The translations under genes were made by a program, and so were the position numbers. From contig NZ_CP014475.1 of assembly GCF_001583415.1 (NCBI RefSeq), forward strand, positions 2,170,001 through 2,234,000: a stretch of DNA of 64,000 nt, written 5' to 3'. Under the pieces are notes generated by a model. The model saw only the letters and a program-made list of their open reading frames with translations. It made no database searches and had not been told where the DNA came from. This DNA is from Mycolicibacterium phlei (lineage in GTDB: Bacteria; Actinomycetota; Actinomycetes; Mycobacteriales; Mycobacteriaceae). Shown here piece after piece: positions 1 through 8,699 of the stretch (the first letter of the stretch is position 1; each line of letters starts with the position of its first letter).

Positions 1-2
1 CG

Positions 3-365
3 ATCGACCAGAAGCGCTTCGACGACCTCGACCGGGTGTTCACCCCCGACGCCTACATCGACTACCGGGTCAGCGGGGGCATCGACGGTCGCTTCCCGGA
101 GGTGAAGGCCTGGCTCAAGGAGGTGCTGCCGAACTTCCCGGCGTACTTCCACATGCTGGGCAACGTGGACATCCGGGTCTCCTACAGCCCGGACGGTGAC
201 CGCGCCACCTCCCGCGCGGTCTGCTTCAACCCGATGGTGATGGGCGGCGACGCTGGCCAGATCTATTTCGTCGGCATCTGGTACGTCGACGAGTTCGTGC
301 GCACCGCCGACGGTTGGCGGATGAGCAAACGCGTCGAGGAGAAATGCTTTGACAAGCTCGTGTAA
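3..365 (+). CDS. SnoaL-like (NTF2 fold) protein, 5' end outside window
   Basis: The reading frame is open from base 3 and ends at a TAA at 363-365, so about 120 C-terminal residues are present and the start lies upstream. The sequence (DDLDRVFTPDAYIDYR near the left edge, then VDEFVRTADGWRMSKRVEE at the C-terminus) is typical of the SnoaL-like branch of the NTF2 superfamily, small cone-shaped proteins that act as hydratases, isomerases or cyclases or only bind small molecules. The closing block DGWRMSKR is a family hallmark. A GTG at 36 could start a shorter protein, but the conserved sequence before it argues for a truncated gene. The substrate cannot be inferred. Confidence 0.75.
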   Translation: MDQKRFDDLDRVFTPDAYIDYRVSGGIDGRFPEVKAWLKEVLPNFPAYFHMLGNVDIRVSYSPDGDRATSRAVCFNPMVMGGDAGQIYFVGIWYVDEFVRTADGWRMSKRVEEKCFDKLV

Positions 366-374
366 GCCTGTGTT

Positions 375-1736
375 GTGACGAACCAGACTGAGACCGACCG
401 CCGCGACGCGGCCGTGCGAGCCCTTACCGAGGCGGTGGACCGCCTGGACATGGCGGCCATGACCGCCGAGGTACGACGGTTGTCGGTCTCCGACATCGTC
501 GCCACCCTGGAGCGCCTCGATCGGCGGAGACGGGCGGTGCTGTACCGCGTGCTGCCGAAGGGATTGGCGCTGCAGGTCTTCGAGAGCCTCGACGCCAGCC
601 TGCAGGGTGACCTCGTCGCCGGGTTGCAGGACGACGCCGTCGCGGCGCTGTTCGCCGACCTGAACCCCGACGACCGCGTCGGGTTGCTCGACGAACTCCC
701 GGCGACGGTGGCGCACCGCCTGCTGCAGGGCCTGCCGCCGGACGAGCGGGCGATGACCGCCGACATCCTCGGCTACCCGCAGGGGTCTATCGGTCGGCGG
801 ATGAGCCCCGAATTCGTCGCTGTGCGGGCGCGTTTCACGGTCGCGGAGGCGATGCTGCGGGTGCAGGAGCGCCTCGGCGACGCCGAGACCGTCTACACGC
901 TGCCGGTGACCGACGACGAGCGGGTGCTGGTCGGGGTGGTGAGCCTGCGCGACCTGCTCGGCGCCTCGGCGGAGACGACGGTCGGCGAGTTGATGCAGCC
1001 GGCCCAGTGGGTGCGCGCCACCGACGTCGCCGAGGTCTCGGCCCGGCGCTGCGCCGACCTCAAGGTGTTGGCGCTCCCGGTGGTGGACGCCGAGACCCGC
1101 CTGGTGGGCATCCTCACCGTCGACGACGCGCTGCGCATCCTGGAGTCGGCCGACTCCGAGGACCAGGCCCGCATCAGCGGTGTGGAACCGCTGCGCCGGC
1201 CCTACCTCACCGCGCCGGTCAGCGGGTTGGTGCGGTCCCGCGTGGTCTGGCTGCTGGTGCTGGCCATCGGCGCGACGCTGACCGTGCAGGTGCTCGAGGT
1301 GTTCGAGGCGACGCTGTCGCAGGTGGTGACCCTGGCGCTGTTCGTGCCGCTGCTGATCGGCACCGGCGGCAACACCGGCAACCAGGCCGCCACCACCGTC
1401 ACCCGCGCGCTGGCCCTCGGCGATGTGCGGCCCAGTGACCTGCTGCGGGTGCTGGTCCGGGAGTTCCGGGTGGGGCTGTCGCTCGGGCTGCTGCTCGGCG
1501 CGGTGGCGTTTGTGGTCACCAGCGCGATCTACGACCGCGGGCTGGGCACCGTGATCGCGCTGACGCTGGTCAGCGTGTGCACCATGGCGGCGACGGTCGG
1601 TGGGGTGATGCCGCTGGTCGCCAGGACGATCCGGGTGGATCCCGCGGTGTTCTCCAACCCGTTCATCACGACGTTCACCGACGCGACCGGGCTGCTGATC
1701 TACTTCCTGATCGCCAAGGCCGTGCTCGGGATCTGA
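375..1736 (+). CDS. mgtE: Magnesium transporter MgtE
   Basis: A 453-residue protein with the three MgtE parts: an N-terminal helical MgtE_N domain (about residues 30-125, rich in short [15 protein letters not shown] repeats), a pair of CBS domains (about 135-255), and a C-terminal membrane domain with about five helices (about 285-453). The pore-region sequence [17 protein letters not shown] is diagnostic. In this family the cytoplasmic domains sense Mg2+ and gate a homodimeric inner-membrane channel that takes up Mg2+. The GTG start at 375 is 9 bp after the preceding stop, so it may be cotranscribed with the SnoaL-like gene. Length is usual for the family (about 450). Confidence 0.93.
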   Translation: MTNQTETDRRDAAVRALTEAVDRLDMAAMTAEVRRLSVSDIVATLERLDRRRRAVLYRVLPKGLALQVFESLDASLQGDLVAGLQDDAVAALFADLNPDDRVGLLDELPATVAHRLLQGLPPDERAMTADILGYPQGSIGRRMSPEFVAVRARFTVAEAMLRVQERLGDAETVYTLPVTDDERVLVGVVSLRDLLGASAETTVGELMQPAQWVRATDVAEVSARRCADLKVLALPVVDAETRLVGILTVDDALRILESADSEDQARISGVEPLRRPYLTAPVSGLVRSRVVWLLVLAIGATLTVQVLEVFEATLSQVVTLALFVPLLIGTGGNTGNQAATTVTRALALGDVRPSDLLRVLVREFRVGLSLGLLLGAVAFVVTSAIYDRGLGTVIALTLVSVCTMAATVGGVMPLVARTIRVDPAVFSNPFITTFTDATGLLIYFLIAKAVLGI

Positions 1737-1739
1737 CCG

Positions 1740-2375
1740 TCAGCGGGTCCCGACGAGCACATGGCGGGGGAGCGGCTTGTCGTCGACCCGGCGGTGCTCG
1801 ACGGTCAGCCCGGCGCCGGCCAGTGCCGCCCGGATCTGCTCGACCGGGCGCAGCGTGAACCCGTGCCGGGTGAACGGCGCGTGGCGCATCGCGTCGGGAT
1901 CGGCGATGCCGATCACCGCGCGGCCGCCGGGCCGCAGCACCCGCGCCAGTTCGGCGCACGCGGTGTCGAGGTCGTCGATGAAGTACACGGTGTTGACGGT
2001 GACGACGGCGTCGAGCGCGGCGTCGTCGAACGGCAGCGCCGTCAGCGACCCCTGCGCCAACCACAGCCGGCCCGCGCGGATCTCGCGGGCGAAGGTCATC
2101 CGGGCGCGGCGCAGCATGCCGGCGGCGATCTCGACCCCGTGCACGCGGCCCGCCGGCCCCACCCGGTCGAGCAGCATCCGCAGGCCGATGCCGCCGCCGA
2201 ACCCGACGTCGGCCACGACGGCGCCCGGCCCGGCCCCGGCGGCGTCGACCGCCGCGCCGATCGCCCGGGCGTTGCCGCGGTTCAACGTCCGGGCCACCAG
2301 CAGACCCAGCGGTCCGTGCGGGCGGGCCAGCTGCCCGGCCAGGATCGTCATGCTCTTCTCTTTGAACAGGCTCAT
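1740..2375 (-). CDS. Class I SAM-dependent methyltransferase
   Basis: A 211-residue protein with a Methyltransf_11/25-type fold. Motif I is [17 protein letters not shown] (about residues 54-70), followed by [13 protein letters not shown] and the post-motif [20 protein letters not shown], which binds SAM and closes over the substrate. The N-terminus ([20 protein letters not shown]) is common in small actinobacterial methyltransferases of unknown substrate. It converges with mgtE, with 3 bp between the stops, so it is its own unit. Either the ATG at 2375 or a second ATG at 2351 may be the start. The acceptor is unknown. Confidence 0.82.
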   Translation of the reverse strand: MSLFKEKSMTILAGQLARPHGPLGLLVARTLNRGNARAIGAAVDAAGAGPGAVVADVGFGGGIGLRMLLDRVGPAGRVHGVEIAAGMLRRARMTFAREIRAGRLWLAQGSLTALPFDDAALDAVVTVNTVYFIDDLDTACAELARVLRPGGRAVIGIADPDAMRHAPFTRHGFTLRPVEQIRAALAGAGLTVEHRRVDDKPLPRHVLVGTR

Positions 2376-2417
2376 CAGGACTCTCTACGCTGGGGCGGAT
2401 GCCTCGGGTGAGACGAT

Positions 2418-2460
2418 TTTTGCCGGTCGGGCCCGTTCTGGCACAATGGTCGACTGTCTT
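2418..2460 (+). promoter_or_regulatory. Probable promoter region of the rpsP operon
   Basis: The 196-bp gap between the methyltransferase and rpsP contains TTCTGGCACAAT (to 2447) followed by a GACTGTC block. An almost identical string, ATCTGGCACAAT followed by GTTGTC, lies before rplS at 5652-5663. The shared element suggests a common ribosomal-protein promoter, with CACAAT in the place of the -10. This is inferred from the resemblance only. Confidence 0.45.
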
Positions 2461-2571
2461 CCTCGGGACTCCGGCCCCGTGGCGGTCACACACGTAAGGC
2501 AAAACCGGATCCAGGCAATCCCGCCTCGATCGCTGAATTGCAGCGTGGCAATCACAGGAGAATTCGCTTAC

Positions 2572-3090
2572 ATGGCTGTCAAGATCAAGCTGACCCGGCT
2601 TGGCAAGATCCGCAATCCCCAGTACCGCATCGCTGTCGCCGACGCGCGCACCCGCCGCGACGGTCGCGCCATCGAGATCATCGGCCGGTACCACCCGAAG
2701 GAAGAACCGAGCCTCATCGAGATCGACTCGGAGCGCGCGCAGTACTGGCTGAGCGTGGGCGCACAGCCGACCGAGCCCGTCCTGGCGCTGCTGAAGATCA
2801 CCGGTGACTGGCAGAAGTTCAAGGGTCTGCCGGGTGCCGAGGGCACGCTGAAGGTCAAGGAGCCCAAGCCCAGCAAGCTGGAGCTGTTCAACAAGGCGCT
2901 CGCCGAGGCCGAGGGCGGTCCGACCACCGAGGCCACCACCCAGCCCAAGAAGAAGAAGGCGCCGGCCAAGAAGGCCGAAGAAAAGGCCGAAGAAAAGGCC
3001 GAAGAAAAGGCCGACGACAAGGCTGACGACAAGGCTGAAGCGAAGACTGAGGCCGCCGCCGAGGCCGGCGACGCCAGCGCAGAAAGCTGA
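2572..3090 (+). CDS. rpsP: 30S ribosomal protein S16
   Basis: The ATG at 2572 follows a good ribosome binding site (CACAGGAG at 2553-2560). The 172-residue product has the complete S16 fold in the first 85 or so residues ([20 protein letters not shown] at the start, then RYHPKEEP and [10 protein letters not shown]), which binds 16S rRNA during 30S assembly. The rest is a long charged tail: a lysine/alanine stretch, then short repeats of the [16 protein letters not shown] type and an acidic Ala/Glu end. Such tails are seen in actinobacterial S16 and are absent from the roughly 80-residue E. coli protein. It is the first gene of the rpsP-khpA-rimM-trmD run. Confidence 0.98.
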   Translation: MAVKIKLTRLGKIRNPQYRIAVADARTRRDGRAIEIIGRYHPKEEPSLIEIDSERAQYWLSVGAQPTEPVLALLKITGDWQKFKGLPGAEGTLKVKEPKPSKLELFNKALAEAEGGPTTEATTQPKKKKAPAKKAEEKAEEKAEEKADDKADDKAEAKTEAAAEAGDASAES

Positions 3091-3095
3091 CAGCC

Positions 3096-3338
3096 GTGAG
3101 CTCTGTCGTCGTTGACGCGGTCGAACACCTGGTGCGCGGAATCGTCGACAATCCCGACGACGTGCGCGTCGACATGGTGACCAGCCGGCGCGGACGCACC
3201 GTCGAGGTTCACGTCCATCCCGACGACCTCGGCAAGGTGATCGGGCGCGGTGGCCGCACCGCGACCGCGCTGCGCACGCTGGTCGCCGGGATCGGCGGCC
3301 GCGGCATCCGTGTCGACGTGGTGGACACCGACCAGTAG
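3096..3338 (+). CDS. khpA: KH-domain RNA-binding protein KhpA
   Basis: An 80-residue single KH domain with the RNA-binding loop GKVIGRGGRTATALR (about residues 49-63), where GRGG replaces the usual GxxG. The GTG start lies 5 bp after the rpsP stop. Proteins of this family (KhpA, ortholog of Rv2908c) bind structured RNAs and, in Gram-positive bacteria, partner with KhpB to influence cell elongation. The place between rpsP and rimM is conserved in actinobacteria and Firmicutes and supports cotranscription with ribosome maturation genes. Confidence 0.95.
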   Translation: MSSVVVDAVEHLVRGIVDNPDDVRVDMVTSRRGRTVEVHVHPDDLGKVIGRGGRTATALRTLVAGIGGRGIRVDVVDTDQ

Positions 3339-3344
3339 TCCCGG

Positions 3345-3869
3345 ATGGACCTGGTTGTCGGGCGGGTCGTCAAGGCGCACGGCATCACCGGCGAGGTGGT
3401 CGTCGACGTCCGAACTGACGATCCCGACGCCCGGTTCGCTCCCGGTTCCGTGTTGCGCGGCCGCCCCGGTAAGGGCGGCGGCGCCGCACGTGATTTCACG
3501 GTCACCTCGGCCCGGCCGCACGGCGGCCGGCTGCTGGTACGCCTGGAGGGCGTGACCGACCGCAACGGTGCCGACGCGCTGCGCGGCACGCTGTTCATCG
3601 TCGACTCCGAGGATCTGCCGCCGATCGACGATCCCGACGAGTTCTACGACCACCAGCTCGAGGGGCTGCGGGTCGTCACGACCGACGGCCGGTTGGTGGG
3701 CAACGTCGCCGAGGTGCTGCACACCGCGGCGGGCGAGTTGCTGTCGGTGACCACCGAGACCGGCTCCGAGGTGCTGGTGCCGTTCGTCAGCGCGATCGTG
3801 CTGTCGGTGTCGCTGGCGGATCAGACGATCGAGATCGATCCGCCCGACGGTCTGCTGGACATGGCCTGA
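3345..3869 (+). CDS. rimM: Ribosome maturation factor RimM
   Basis: A 174-residue protein beginning [20 protein letters not shown], the typical RimM N-terminal barrel that contacts r-protein S19, followed by a C-terminal PRC-barrel (about residues 95-170: [14 protein letters not shown], then VPFVSAIV). RimM aids processing of the 16S rRNA 3' domain and assembly of the 30S head. It starts 6 bp after khpA, and its TGA overlaps the ATG of trmD by one base, the classic rimM-trmD coupling. An Arg/Gly-rich insert (about residues 36-52) is a mycobacterial elaboration. Confidence 0.96.
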   Translation: MDLVVGRVVKAHGITGEVVVDVRTDDPDARFAPGSVLRGRPGKGGGAARDFTVTSARPHGGRLLVRLEGVTDRNGADALRGTLFIVDSEDLPPIDDPDEFYDHQLEGLRVVTTDGRLVGNVAEVLHTAAGELLSVTTETGSEVLVPFVSAIVLSVSLADQTIEIDPPDGLLDMA

Positions 3870-4552
3870 TGCGCATCGACGTCGTCACGATCTTCCCGGC
3901 ATACCTGGACGCGCTGCGACAGTCACTGCCGGGCAAGGCGATCGACGCCGGCATCATCGACCTCGGCGTCCACGATCTGCGGCGCTGGACCCACGATGTG
4001 CACCGCTCGGTCGACGACGCACCGTACGGCGGCGGGCCCGGCATGGTGATGAAGGCCCCGGTGTGGGGTGAGGCACTCGACGAGATCTGTTCGCCGGAGA
4101 CGCTTCTGGTCGTCCCCACCCCGGCGGGCCGGCTGTTCACGCAGGCCGACGCGCAGGCCTGGTCCACCGAGAAGCACCTGGTGTTCGCGTGCGGCCGCTA
4201 CGAGGGTATCGACCAGCGCGTCATCGACGACGCGGCCCGACGGATGCGGGTGGCGGAGGTGTCGATCGGTGACTACGTGCTGCCCGGCGGCGAGTCCGCG
4301 GCGCTGGTGATGATCGAGGCCACGGTCCGGCTGATTCCCGGGGTGCTCGGTAATCCGGCGTCGCACCAGGACGATTCGCACTCCAACGGCATCCTGGAGG
4401 CGCCCAGCTACACCCGCCCGCCGGTGTGGCGGGACCTGGCGGTACCGGAGATCCTGCTGTCCGGGGACCACGCGAGGATCGCCCGGTGGCGATATGAGCA
4501 GGGCCTGCAGCGCACCCGCGAGCGCCGGCCGGATCTGCTGGACGAGAGCTAG
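3869..4552 (+). CDS. trmD: tRNA (guanine37-N1)-methyltransferase TrmD
   Basis: A 227-residue SPOUT-class enzyme. It starts [19 protein letters not shown] and has the trefoil-knot SAM site ([12 protein letters not shown], then [20 protein letters not shown]) and the C-terminal domain that binds tRNA. TrmD methylates N1 of G37 next to the anticodon and prevents +1 frameshifting; it is usually essential. The A of its ATG at 3869 is the last base of the rimM stop. Its stop overlaps by three bases the stop of the convergent lppW-like gene. Length is normal for the family. Confidence 0.97.
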   Translation: MRIDVVTIFPAYLDALRQSLPGKAIDAGIIDLGVHDLRRWTHDVHRSVDDAPYGGGPGMVMKAPVWGEALDEICSPETLLVVPTPAGRLFTQADAQAWSTEKHLVFACGRYEGIDQRVIDDAARRMRVAEVSIGDYVLPGGESAALVMIEATVRLIPGVLGNPASHQDDSHSNGILEAPSYTRPPVWRDLAVPEILLSGDHARIARWRYEQGLQRTRERRPDLLDES

Positions 4553-5472
4553 ATCGTCCCGTCGGGGAACATCGTGCGCACCGCCTCGGTGATGGTCTCG
4601 CGGGCGGTGGCGTCGTTGGTGGCCTGCAGCGAGCCGATCACCATGACGTAGCGGTGGTCCGGCCCGATGACACCGGTCGACAGGTGCATCCAGTCCGAAC
4701 CGATGCAGCACATCCAGCCCTGCTTGACCGCGACCTGCTCCTCGGGCAGCCCCTCGGGAATGCCGAACCGCTGCGGGTACACCCCGCCGGGCATCATGCC
4801 GTCGATGCCGTACGGCGCCGACGCGGCCAGGTTGCTGATGATCATGTCGGCCTTGTCGGCGGGCAGCCCGCCGGTGCCCGAGAGCAGCATGTCGTAGTAG
4901 CGCACCAGATCCGCCGCGGTGCTGACGGTGTTGAACCAGCGCCCGTCGGTCGGTGGCTTGGTGTCGGGCAGTCCGTAGCGCTGCGTCACCCGGCGGATGA
5001 TCTCGCTGCCGCCGCCCCGGTTCCAGAACACCTCGGCGGGGCTGTCGTCGGAGGCGCGCAGCATCCTGTCGAACGCCTCGCGGTCCTCGGGACTCAGCGG
5101 CTGGTCGCGGTAGAGCAGGTCGTCGGCGATGAACAGCTTGACCACCGACGCGATCGACATGGCCTGGTTGTTGCCGTTGGACACCCGGTGGCCGGTGGCG
5201 CGGTCGAGCACCAGCGTGGTGATGTCGGCGCCGACGGCCGCGGCGTCCTCGGTGGCCTGCCGCGCGCGGTCCTCGAGGCCGACGAACGACGGGGGCGGCT
5301 CGTCGAGCGCGGCCTCGGGCAGCGGTGCCATCGAACCCTGTGGGACGACGACGGTCAGGTGCGGCTGCTCCGGGGTGGTGCCGTAGACCCTGGCCTCACA
5401 TCCCGCCACGATCGGCACGGTGACGACGATCGCCGCGGTCACGCTCACCAGCCTCGACGGCCGCCGTCGCAT
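4549..5472 (-). CDS. lppW: LppW-like lipoprotein with serine beta-lactamase fold
   Basis: A 307-residue protein from the ATG at 5472, which has a strong AGGAGG just upstream; an in-frame start at 5511 is less likely. The N-terminus is a lipoprotein signal: RRRPSR, a hydrophobic run, then a lipobox ending IVAGC at about residue 24. The mature part resembles class A serine beta-lactamases: SVVK in the place of SxxK ([15 protein letters not shown]), an SDD box (RASDDSPAE) and KQG near the end in the place of KTG. It is probably an outward-facing envelope protein; no activity is claimed. The position between trmD and rplS, on the opposite strand, matches lppW (Rv2905) in M. tuberculosis. Confidence 0.85.
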   Translation of the reverse strand: MRRRPSRLVSVTAAIVVTVPIVAGCEARVYGTTPEQPHLTVVVPQGSMAPLPEAALDEPPPSFVGLEDRARQATEDAAAVGADITTLVLDRATGHRVSNGNNQAMSIASVVKLFIADDLLYRDQPLSPEDREAFDRMLRASDDSPAEVFWNRGGGSEIIRRVTQRYGLPDTKPPTDGRWFNTVSTAADLVRYYDMLLSGTGGLPADKADMIISNLAASAPYGIDGMMPGGVYPQRFGIPEGLPEEQVAVKQGWMCCIGSDWMHLSTGVIGPDHRYVMVIGSLQATNDATARETITEAVRTMFPDGTI

Positions 5473-5650
5473 CGCCCTCCTGCCACATTTTCGATTCCGG
5501 GTGCGGCACAACGGCCGTCCCGTGTGTCCCCGTACGTCAAGGCCCGTGGTGTCAAGGGTAGTGCGTATCGGCGGTCACAGTAGGGTGGGAGAGCTTCGGG
5601 CGTGGCTGCCGACGACGCCGATCGAGGTGCGATTTCACTCCTCGCGGACC

Positions 5651-5675
5651 CATCTGGCACAATTGAGCAGTTGTC
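5651..5675 (+). promoter_or_regulatory. Probable rplS promoter element
   Basis: CATCTGGCACAATTGAGCAG (5651-5670) is a near copy of the element at 2436-2450 before rpsP. Both precede ribosomal protein genes by about 125 to 140 bp. The region also lies upstream of the divergent lppW-like gene. The -10 assignment to CACAAT (5658-5663) is an inference. Confidence 0.4.
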
Positions 5676-5797
5676 TGTGCAGGACCCGGGATCGGCTCGC
5701 TCCGCCCGCTGCGAGAGACATCCGATACACCCGATCAGCTCGGCTCGGCGACGCGTCCACCGCGCCCGCAGCCGCCAACCGCAAGGAAGTGTCACCG

Positions 5798-6139
5798 ATG
5801 AACACGCTGGACTTCGTCGATCAGGCGTCGCTGCGCGACGACATTCCGGAATTCGGCCCCGGCGACACCGTGAACGTTCACGTGAAGGTCATCGAGGGTT
5901 CCAAGGAGCGCATCCAGGTCTTCAAGGGTGTGGTCATCCGCCGTCAGGGCAGCGGGATCCGTGAGACCTTCACCGTGCGCAAGGAGAGCTACGGCGTCGG
6001 CGTCGAGCGCACCTTCCCGGTGCACTCGCCCAACATCGACCACATCGACGTCGTCACCCGCGGTGACGTGCGTCGCGCCAAGCTGTACTACCTGCGCGAG
6101 CTGCGGGGCAAGAAGGCCAAGATCAAGGAGAAGCGCTGA
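5798..6139 (+). CDS. rplS: 50S ribosomal protein L19
   Basis: A 113-residue product with the full L19 sequence ([19 protein letters not shown] at the start, [13 protein letters not shown], then [17 protein letters not shown] and the basic end [11 protein letters not shown]). L19 sits at the 30S-50S interface. The ATG at 5798 has AAGGAAG about 9 bases upstream. The frame is open far upstream, but no L19-like sequence is found there, so the shorter start is clear. Confidence 0.98.
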   Translation: MNTLDFVDQASLRDDIPEFGPGDTVNVHVKVIEGSKERIQVFKGVVIRRQGSGIRETFTVRKESYGVGVERTFPVHSPNIDHIDVVTRGDVRRAKLYYLRELRGKKAKIKEKR

Positions 6140-6213
6140 CCGCTGGTCAGCCGTCCGTAGCCGGAGTCTGATCCTTGGAGCCCGAGCAGCGCGGTGATGA
6201 GCACCGCGCTGGC

Positions 6214-6226
6214 TACCCTGATGCGG
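6214..6226 (+). promoter_or_regulatory. -10 box of a leaderless lepB transcript
   Basis: TACCCT (6214-6219) is followed by six bases and then the GTG at 6226. This is the arrangement expected of mycobacterial leaderless mRNAs, in which transcription begins at the first base of the start codon. Confidence 0.5.
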
Positions 6227-7038
6227 TGACCGGATCCACCGAGCCCGACGAGAGCAGTCCGGACGAGTCGGCCGAGGCCGACAAGCGCGAGCAGGCCGAC
6301 AAGCCCGAGAAAAAGGGTGGGGCGCTGCGCGAGTTCGCGATCCTCATCACGATCGCGCTGGTGCTGTACTACGTCATGCTGACGTTCGTCGCGCGGCCCT
6401 ACCTGATCCCGTCGGAGTCGATGGAGCCCACGCTGCACGGCTGCGCGGGCTGCACGGGCGACCGGATCATGGTGGACAAGCTGACCTACCGGTTCAGCGA
6501 TCCCGAGCCCGGCGACGTCGTGGTCTTCAAGGGCCCGCCGAACTGGAACATCAACTACCGCTCGATCCGGTCGGACAACCCGGTGGTGCGCTGGATCCAG
6601 AACGCGCTGTCGGTGGTCGGTTTCGTGCCGCCCGACGAGAACGACCTCGTCAAGCGCATCATCGCGGTGGGCGGGCAGACGGTGGAGTGCCGCGCCGCCA
6701 CCGGGCTCACGGTCGACGGCAAGCGTCTCGACGAGCCCTACCTGGACCCGCAGACGATGCGCGCCGACCCGGCGATCTACCCCTGCCTGGGCAACGAGTT
6801 CGGGCCGGTGAAGGTCCCCGAGGGCCGCGTCTGGGTGATGGGCGACAACCGCACCCACTCGGCGGACTCGCGGGCGCACTGCACCAACCTGCCGCAGGAC
6901 GCGCAGAAGGGGCTGCTCTGCACGGGTGACCCGATGGCGGGCACGGTGCCGGTGGAGAATGTGATCGGTAAGGCGCGGTTCATCGCGTGGCCGCCGGCGC
7001 GCTGGGGCGGCATCAGCAGCGTGAACCCGCAGAACTGA
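6226..7038 (+). CDS. lepB: Signal peptidase I
   Basis: A 270-residue type I signal peptidase: a short acidic cytoplasmic N-terminus, one membrane anchor (about residues 38-58, EFAILITIALVLYYVML), then the catalytic domain. The nucleophile is Ser65 in SESMEPT and the general base is Lys143 in DLVKRIIAVGG; box D/E is VWVMGDNRTHSADSR. It removes Sec and Tat signal peptides at the outer face of the membrane. The GTG at 6226 is preferred because it is set up for leaderless initiation; an in-frame TTG at 6175 would add 17 unconserved residues. Two cysteines near the active site (HGCAGCTGD) are usual in mycobacterial LepB. Confidence 0.95.
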   Translation: MTGSTEPDESSPDESAEADKREQADKPEKKGGALREFAILITIALVLYYVMLTFVARPYLIPSESMEPTLHGCAGCTGDRIMVDKLTYRFSDPEPGDVVVFKGPPNWNINYRSIRSDNPVVRWIQNALSVVGFVPPDENDLVKRIIAVGGQTVECRAATGLTVDGKRLDEPYLDPQTMRADPAIYPCLGNEFGPVKVPEGRVWVMGDNRTHSADSRAHCTNLPQDAQKGLLCTGDPMAGTVPVENVIGKARFIAWPPARWGGISSVNPQN

Positions 7039-7051
7039 TTCGTAGGAGTCG

Positions 7052-7780
7052 TTGTTGGCGGCGAGTTGGCCTCCCCGCACGGTGATCCGGAAGTCCTCGG
7101 GCCTGCGCACGCTGGAGTCCGCGCTCTATCGCAACGGCCTGGGCCCGGTGGCAGGCGTCGACGAGGTCGGGCGCGGGGCCTGCGCCGGCCCACTGGTGGT
7201 GGCGGCCTGCGTGCTGGGGCCCAATCGGTTGGAGAGCCTGGCGGCGCTCGACGACTCCAAGAAGCTCAACGAGAAGGAGCGCGAGCGGCTGTTTCCGCTG
7301 ATCCGCCGTTACGCGCTGGCCTACCACGTGGTGTTCATCCCGTCGCACGAGGTGGACCGCCGCGGTGTGCACGCCGCCAACATCGAGGGCATGCGGCGCG
7401 CGGTGGCGGGCCTGTCGGTGCGGCCCGGCTACGTGCTGTCCGACGGCTTCCGGGTGCCCGGCCTGCCGGTGCCGTCGCTGCCGGTGGTCGGTGGCGACGC
7501 GGCGGCGGCCTGCATCGCCGCGGCCAGCGTGTTGGCCAAGGTCAGCCGCGACCGGCTGATGGTCGAACTGGACGCCGAGCACCCCGGTTACGGGTTCGCC
7601 GAGCACAAGGGGTACAGCACCGCGGCGCACAGCGCGGCGCTGGCCGAGCTGGGTCCGTGCAGCCAGCACCGGCGGTCGTTCATCAACGTGCGCCGGGTCG
7701 CCACCGCAGGCGGCGGCACCCGGATGGTCACCGAACTCGCCGCCGACTGTGCACCGGATCAGCGCGGGCAGGTCGGGTAG
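7052..7780 (+). CDS. rnhB: Ribonuclease HII
   Basis: A 242-residue RNase HII with the catalytic acidic set beginning [15 protein letters not shown] (Asp and Glu of DEVGRG) and continuing [13 protein letters not shown], then [14 protein letters not shown] and [12 protein letters not shown]. It cuts the RNA strand of RNA/DNA hybrids and removes misincorporated ribonucleotides. TTG at 7052 is the likely start, with GTAGGAG about 4 bases upstream; the residues [20 protein letters not shown] match the usual mycobacterial N-terminus. It follows lepB by 13 bp, as in M. tuberculosis. Confidence 0.96.
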   Translation: MLAASWPPRTVIRKSSGLRTLESALYRNGLGPVAGVDEVGRGACAGPLVVAACVLGPNRLESLAALDDSKKLNEKERERLFPLIRRYALAYHVVFIPSHEVDRRGVHAANIEGMRRAVAGLSVRPGYVLSDGFRVPGLPVPSLPVVGGDAAAACIAAASVLAKVSRDRLMVELDAEHPGYGFAEHKGYSTAAHSAALAELGPCSQHRRSFINVRRVATAGGGTRMVTELAADCAPDQRGQVG

Positions 7781-7834
7781 GGAACAATGGAGACCAGTGA
7801 GAGAACAGCGACCAGGATGAAGGAAAGCTGAGCG

Positions 7835-8140
7835 ATGAGTGCCGAAGATCTCGAGAAGTACGAAACCGAGATGGAGCTCTCGCTCTACCGCGAGTACAAG
7901 GACATCGTCGGTCAGTTCAGCTACGTCGTGGAGACGGAGCGACGGTTCTATCTCGCCAACGCCGTCGAGGTGGTGCCCCGCAATACGGACGGTGAGGTCT
8001 ACTTCGAACTGCGGCTCACCGATGCGTGGGTGTGGGACATGTACCGGCCGGCCCGCTTCGTCAAGCAGGTGCGGGTGATCACGTTCAAGGACGTGAACAT
8101 CGAAGAGGTCGAGAAGCCCGAACTGCGACTGCCCGAGTGA
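7835..8140 (+). CDS. DUF2469 family protein
   Basis: A 101-residue acidic protein (MSAEDLEKYETEMELSLYRE at the start, ending VEKPELRLPE) that belongs to the actinobacterial DUF2469 family (Rv2901c). No catalytic motif is visible. The family is strictly conserved after rnhB in Corynebacteriales. A GAAAGCTGAG purine stretch precedes the ATG. It is the last gene of the conserved block before the accessory region; the next gene is 555 bp away. Confidence 0.9.
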   Translation: MSAEDLEKYETEMELSLYREYKDIVGQFSYVVETERRFYLANAVEVVPRNTDGEVYFELRLTDAWVWDMYRPARFVKQVRVITFKDVNIEEVEKPELRLPE

Positions 8141-8390
8141 CCGCGCGCCGGCGGGTAGTCCGTCGGCGACCCCGGATATTTCGCATTCCGCTCGCCGGGT
8201 GCCTGAAAACAATTGACGCCGTCGATGGTTCAGTCGCGGTGGTGAATTCGCGCGCCGACTTTCAAGACTGACGTTCTCTATTCTCATAAAGATTGTCATT
8301 CAGGCAGCGCGAGCCGCCGCGAGGCGGCATTATCGACAGCAACGCATGCCGTGGAGATCTGTTTGTCACGGCCGGGCCGGTCCAAATTGG

Positions 8391-8407
8391 GCCTAATGAT
8401 TGTTCCG
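8391..8407 (-). promoter_or_regulatory. Cluster operator motif, copy 1 (distal mce site)
   Basis: Read on the minus strand the 17-mer is CGGAACAATCATTAGGC, differing from the consensus CKGAACANANNTTWGGT at two places. It lies about 210 bp upstream of the second mce copy, a spacing that would fit looping or a separate upstream promoter. Confidence 0.55.
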
Positions 8408-8596
8408 GTGTTGGGTGTGTCCCTGGTGGTTGGCGCTTGGGCGAACCGATGATTCGAAGATTCACAGTTAATTGAGAATCCCGAAAAAGTCGCCATTGAG
8501 CTGGTTCAAGCTGCGCCAGAATTGGTTCTGGCAACAGGTACTGCTGGCATTGGGAGGGGTCGCGAGGGAGAATCCCCCTGTTTTGATCAAGAGTCA

Positions 8597-8626
8597 TTGA
8601 CCCAAAGATATGTTCCGGCGTAAAGT
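8597..8626 (+). promoter_or_regulatory. mce operon promoter with cluster operator copy 2
   Basis: TTGACC (8597-8602), an 18-base spacer and TAAAGT (8621-8626) make a good sigma-A-type promoter pointing at the mce genes. The minus-strand 17-mer CGGAACATATCTTTGGG (8601-8617) fills the spacer, where a bound repressor would block polymerase. The gene for the AAA+ protein (25554-25583) has the same arrangement and the same motif orientation. Confidence 0.65.
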
Positions 8627-8666
8627 CTCGCACCGTCCTCGAACGCCCATTGGGGGAGGAACAGGC

Positions 8667-8699
8667 TTGTCGAACCGCGAAGGCGGAGTCTGCCGGTGA
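8667..8699 (+). CDS. Possible 10-codon leader peptide before mceA
   Basis: A strong purine tract (TGGGGGAGGA, 8651-8660) is set six bases before a TTG at 8667, which opens a 10-codon frame (LSNREGGVCR) whose TGA at 8697-8699 overlaps the mceA GTG at 8696. This looks like a tiny translated leader that couples initiation of mceA. It may also be the ribosome binding site of mceA at an unusual distance, or the relic of a lost upstream gene end. Confidence 0.3.
   Translation: MSNREGGVCR

Larger units (their letters stand above)
8141..8695. other. 555-bp intergenic region before the mce operon
   Basis: No convincing gene is present. The stretch is richer in A and T than its surroundings (for example 8262-8300 and 8455-8480), which suggests a junction between backbone and acquired DNA. 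Contents: a small GC hairpin (GCCGCC at 8313-8318, GGCGGC at 8323-8328), a short palindrome around CCAAATTGG (8382-8390), two copies of the cluster motif (8391-8407 and 8601-8617), a promoter at 8597-8626, and a purine-rich ribosome binding site at 8651-8660. Confidence 0.7.

Noticed and set aside
36..365. GTG at 36 as the true start of the first gene
   Set aside because: The frame is open to the window edge and the residues before it look like SnoaL-family sequence.
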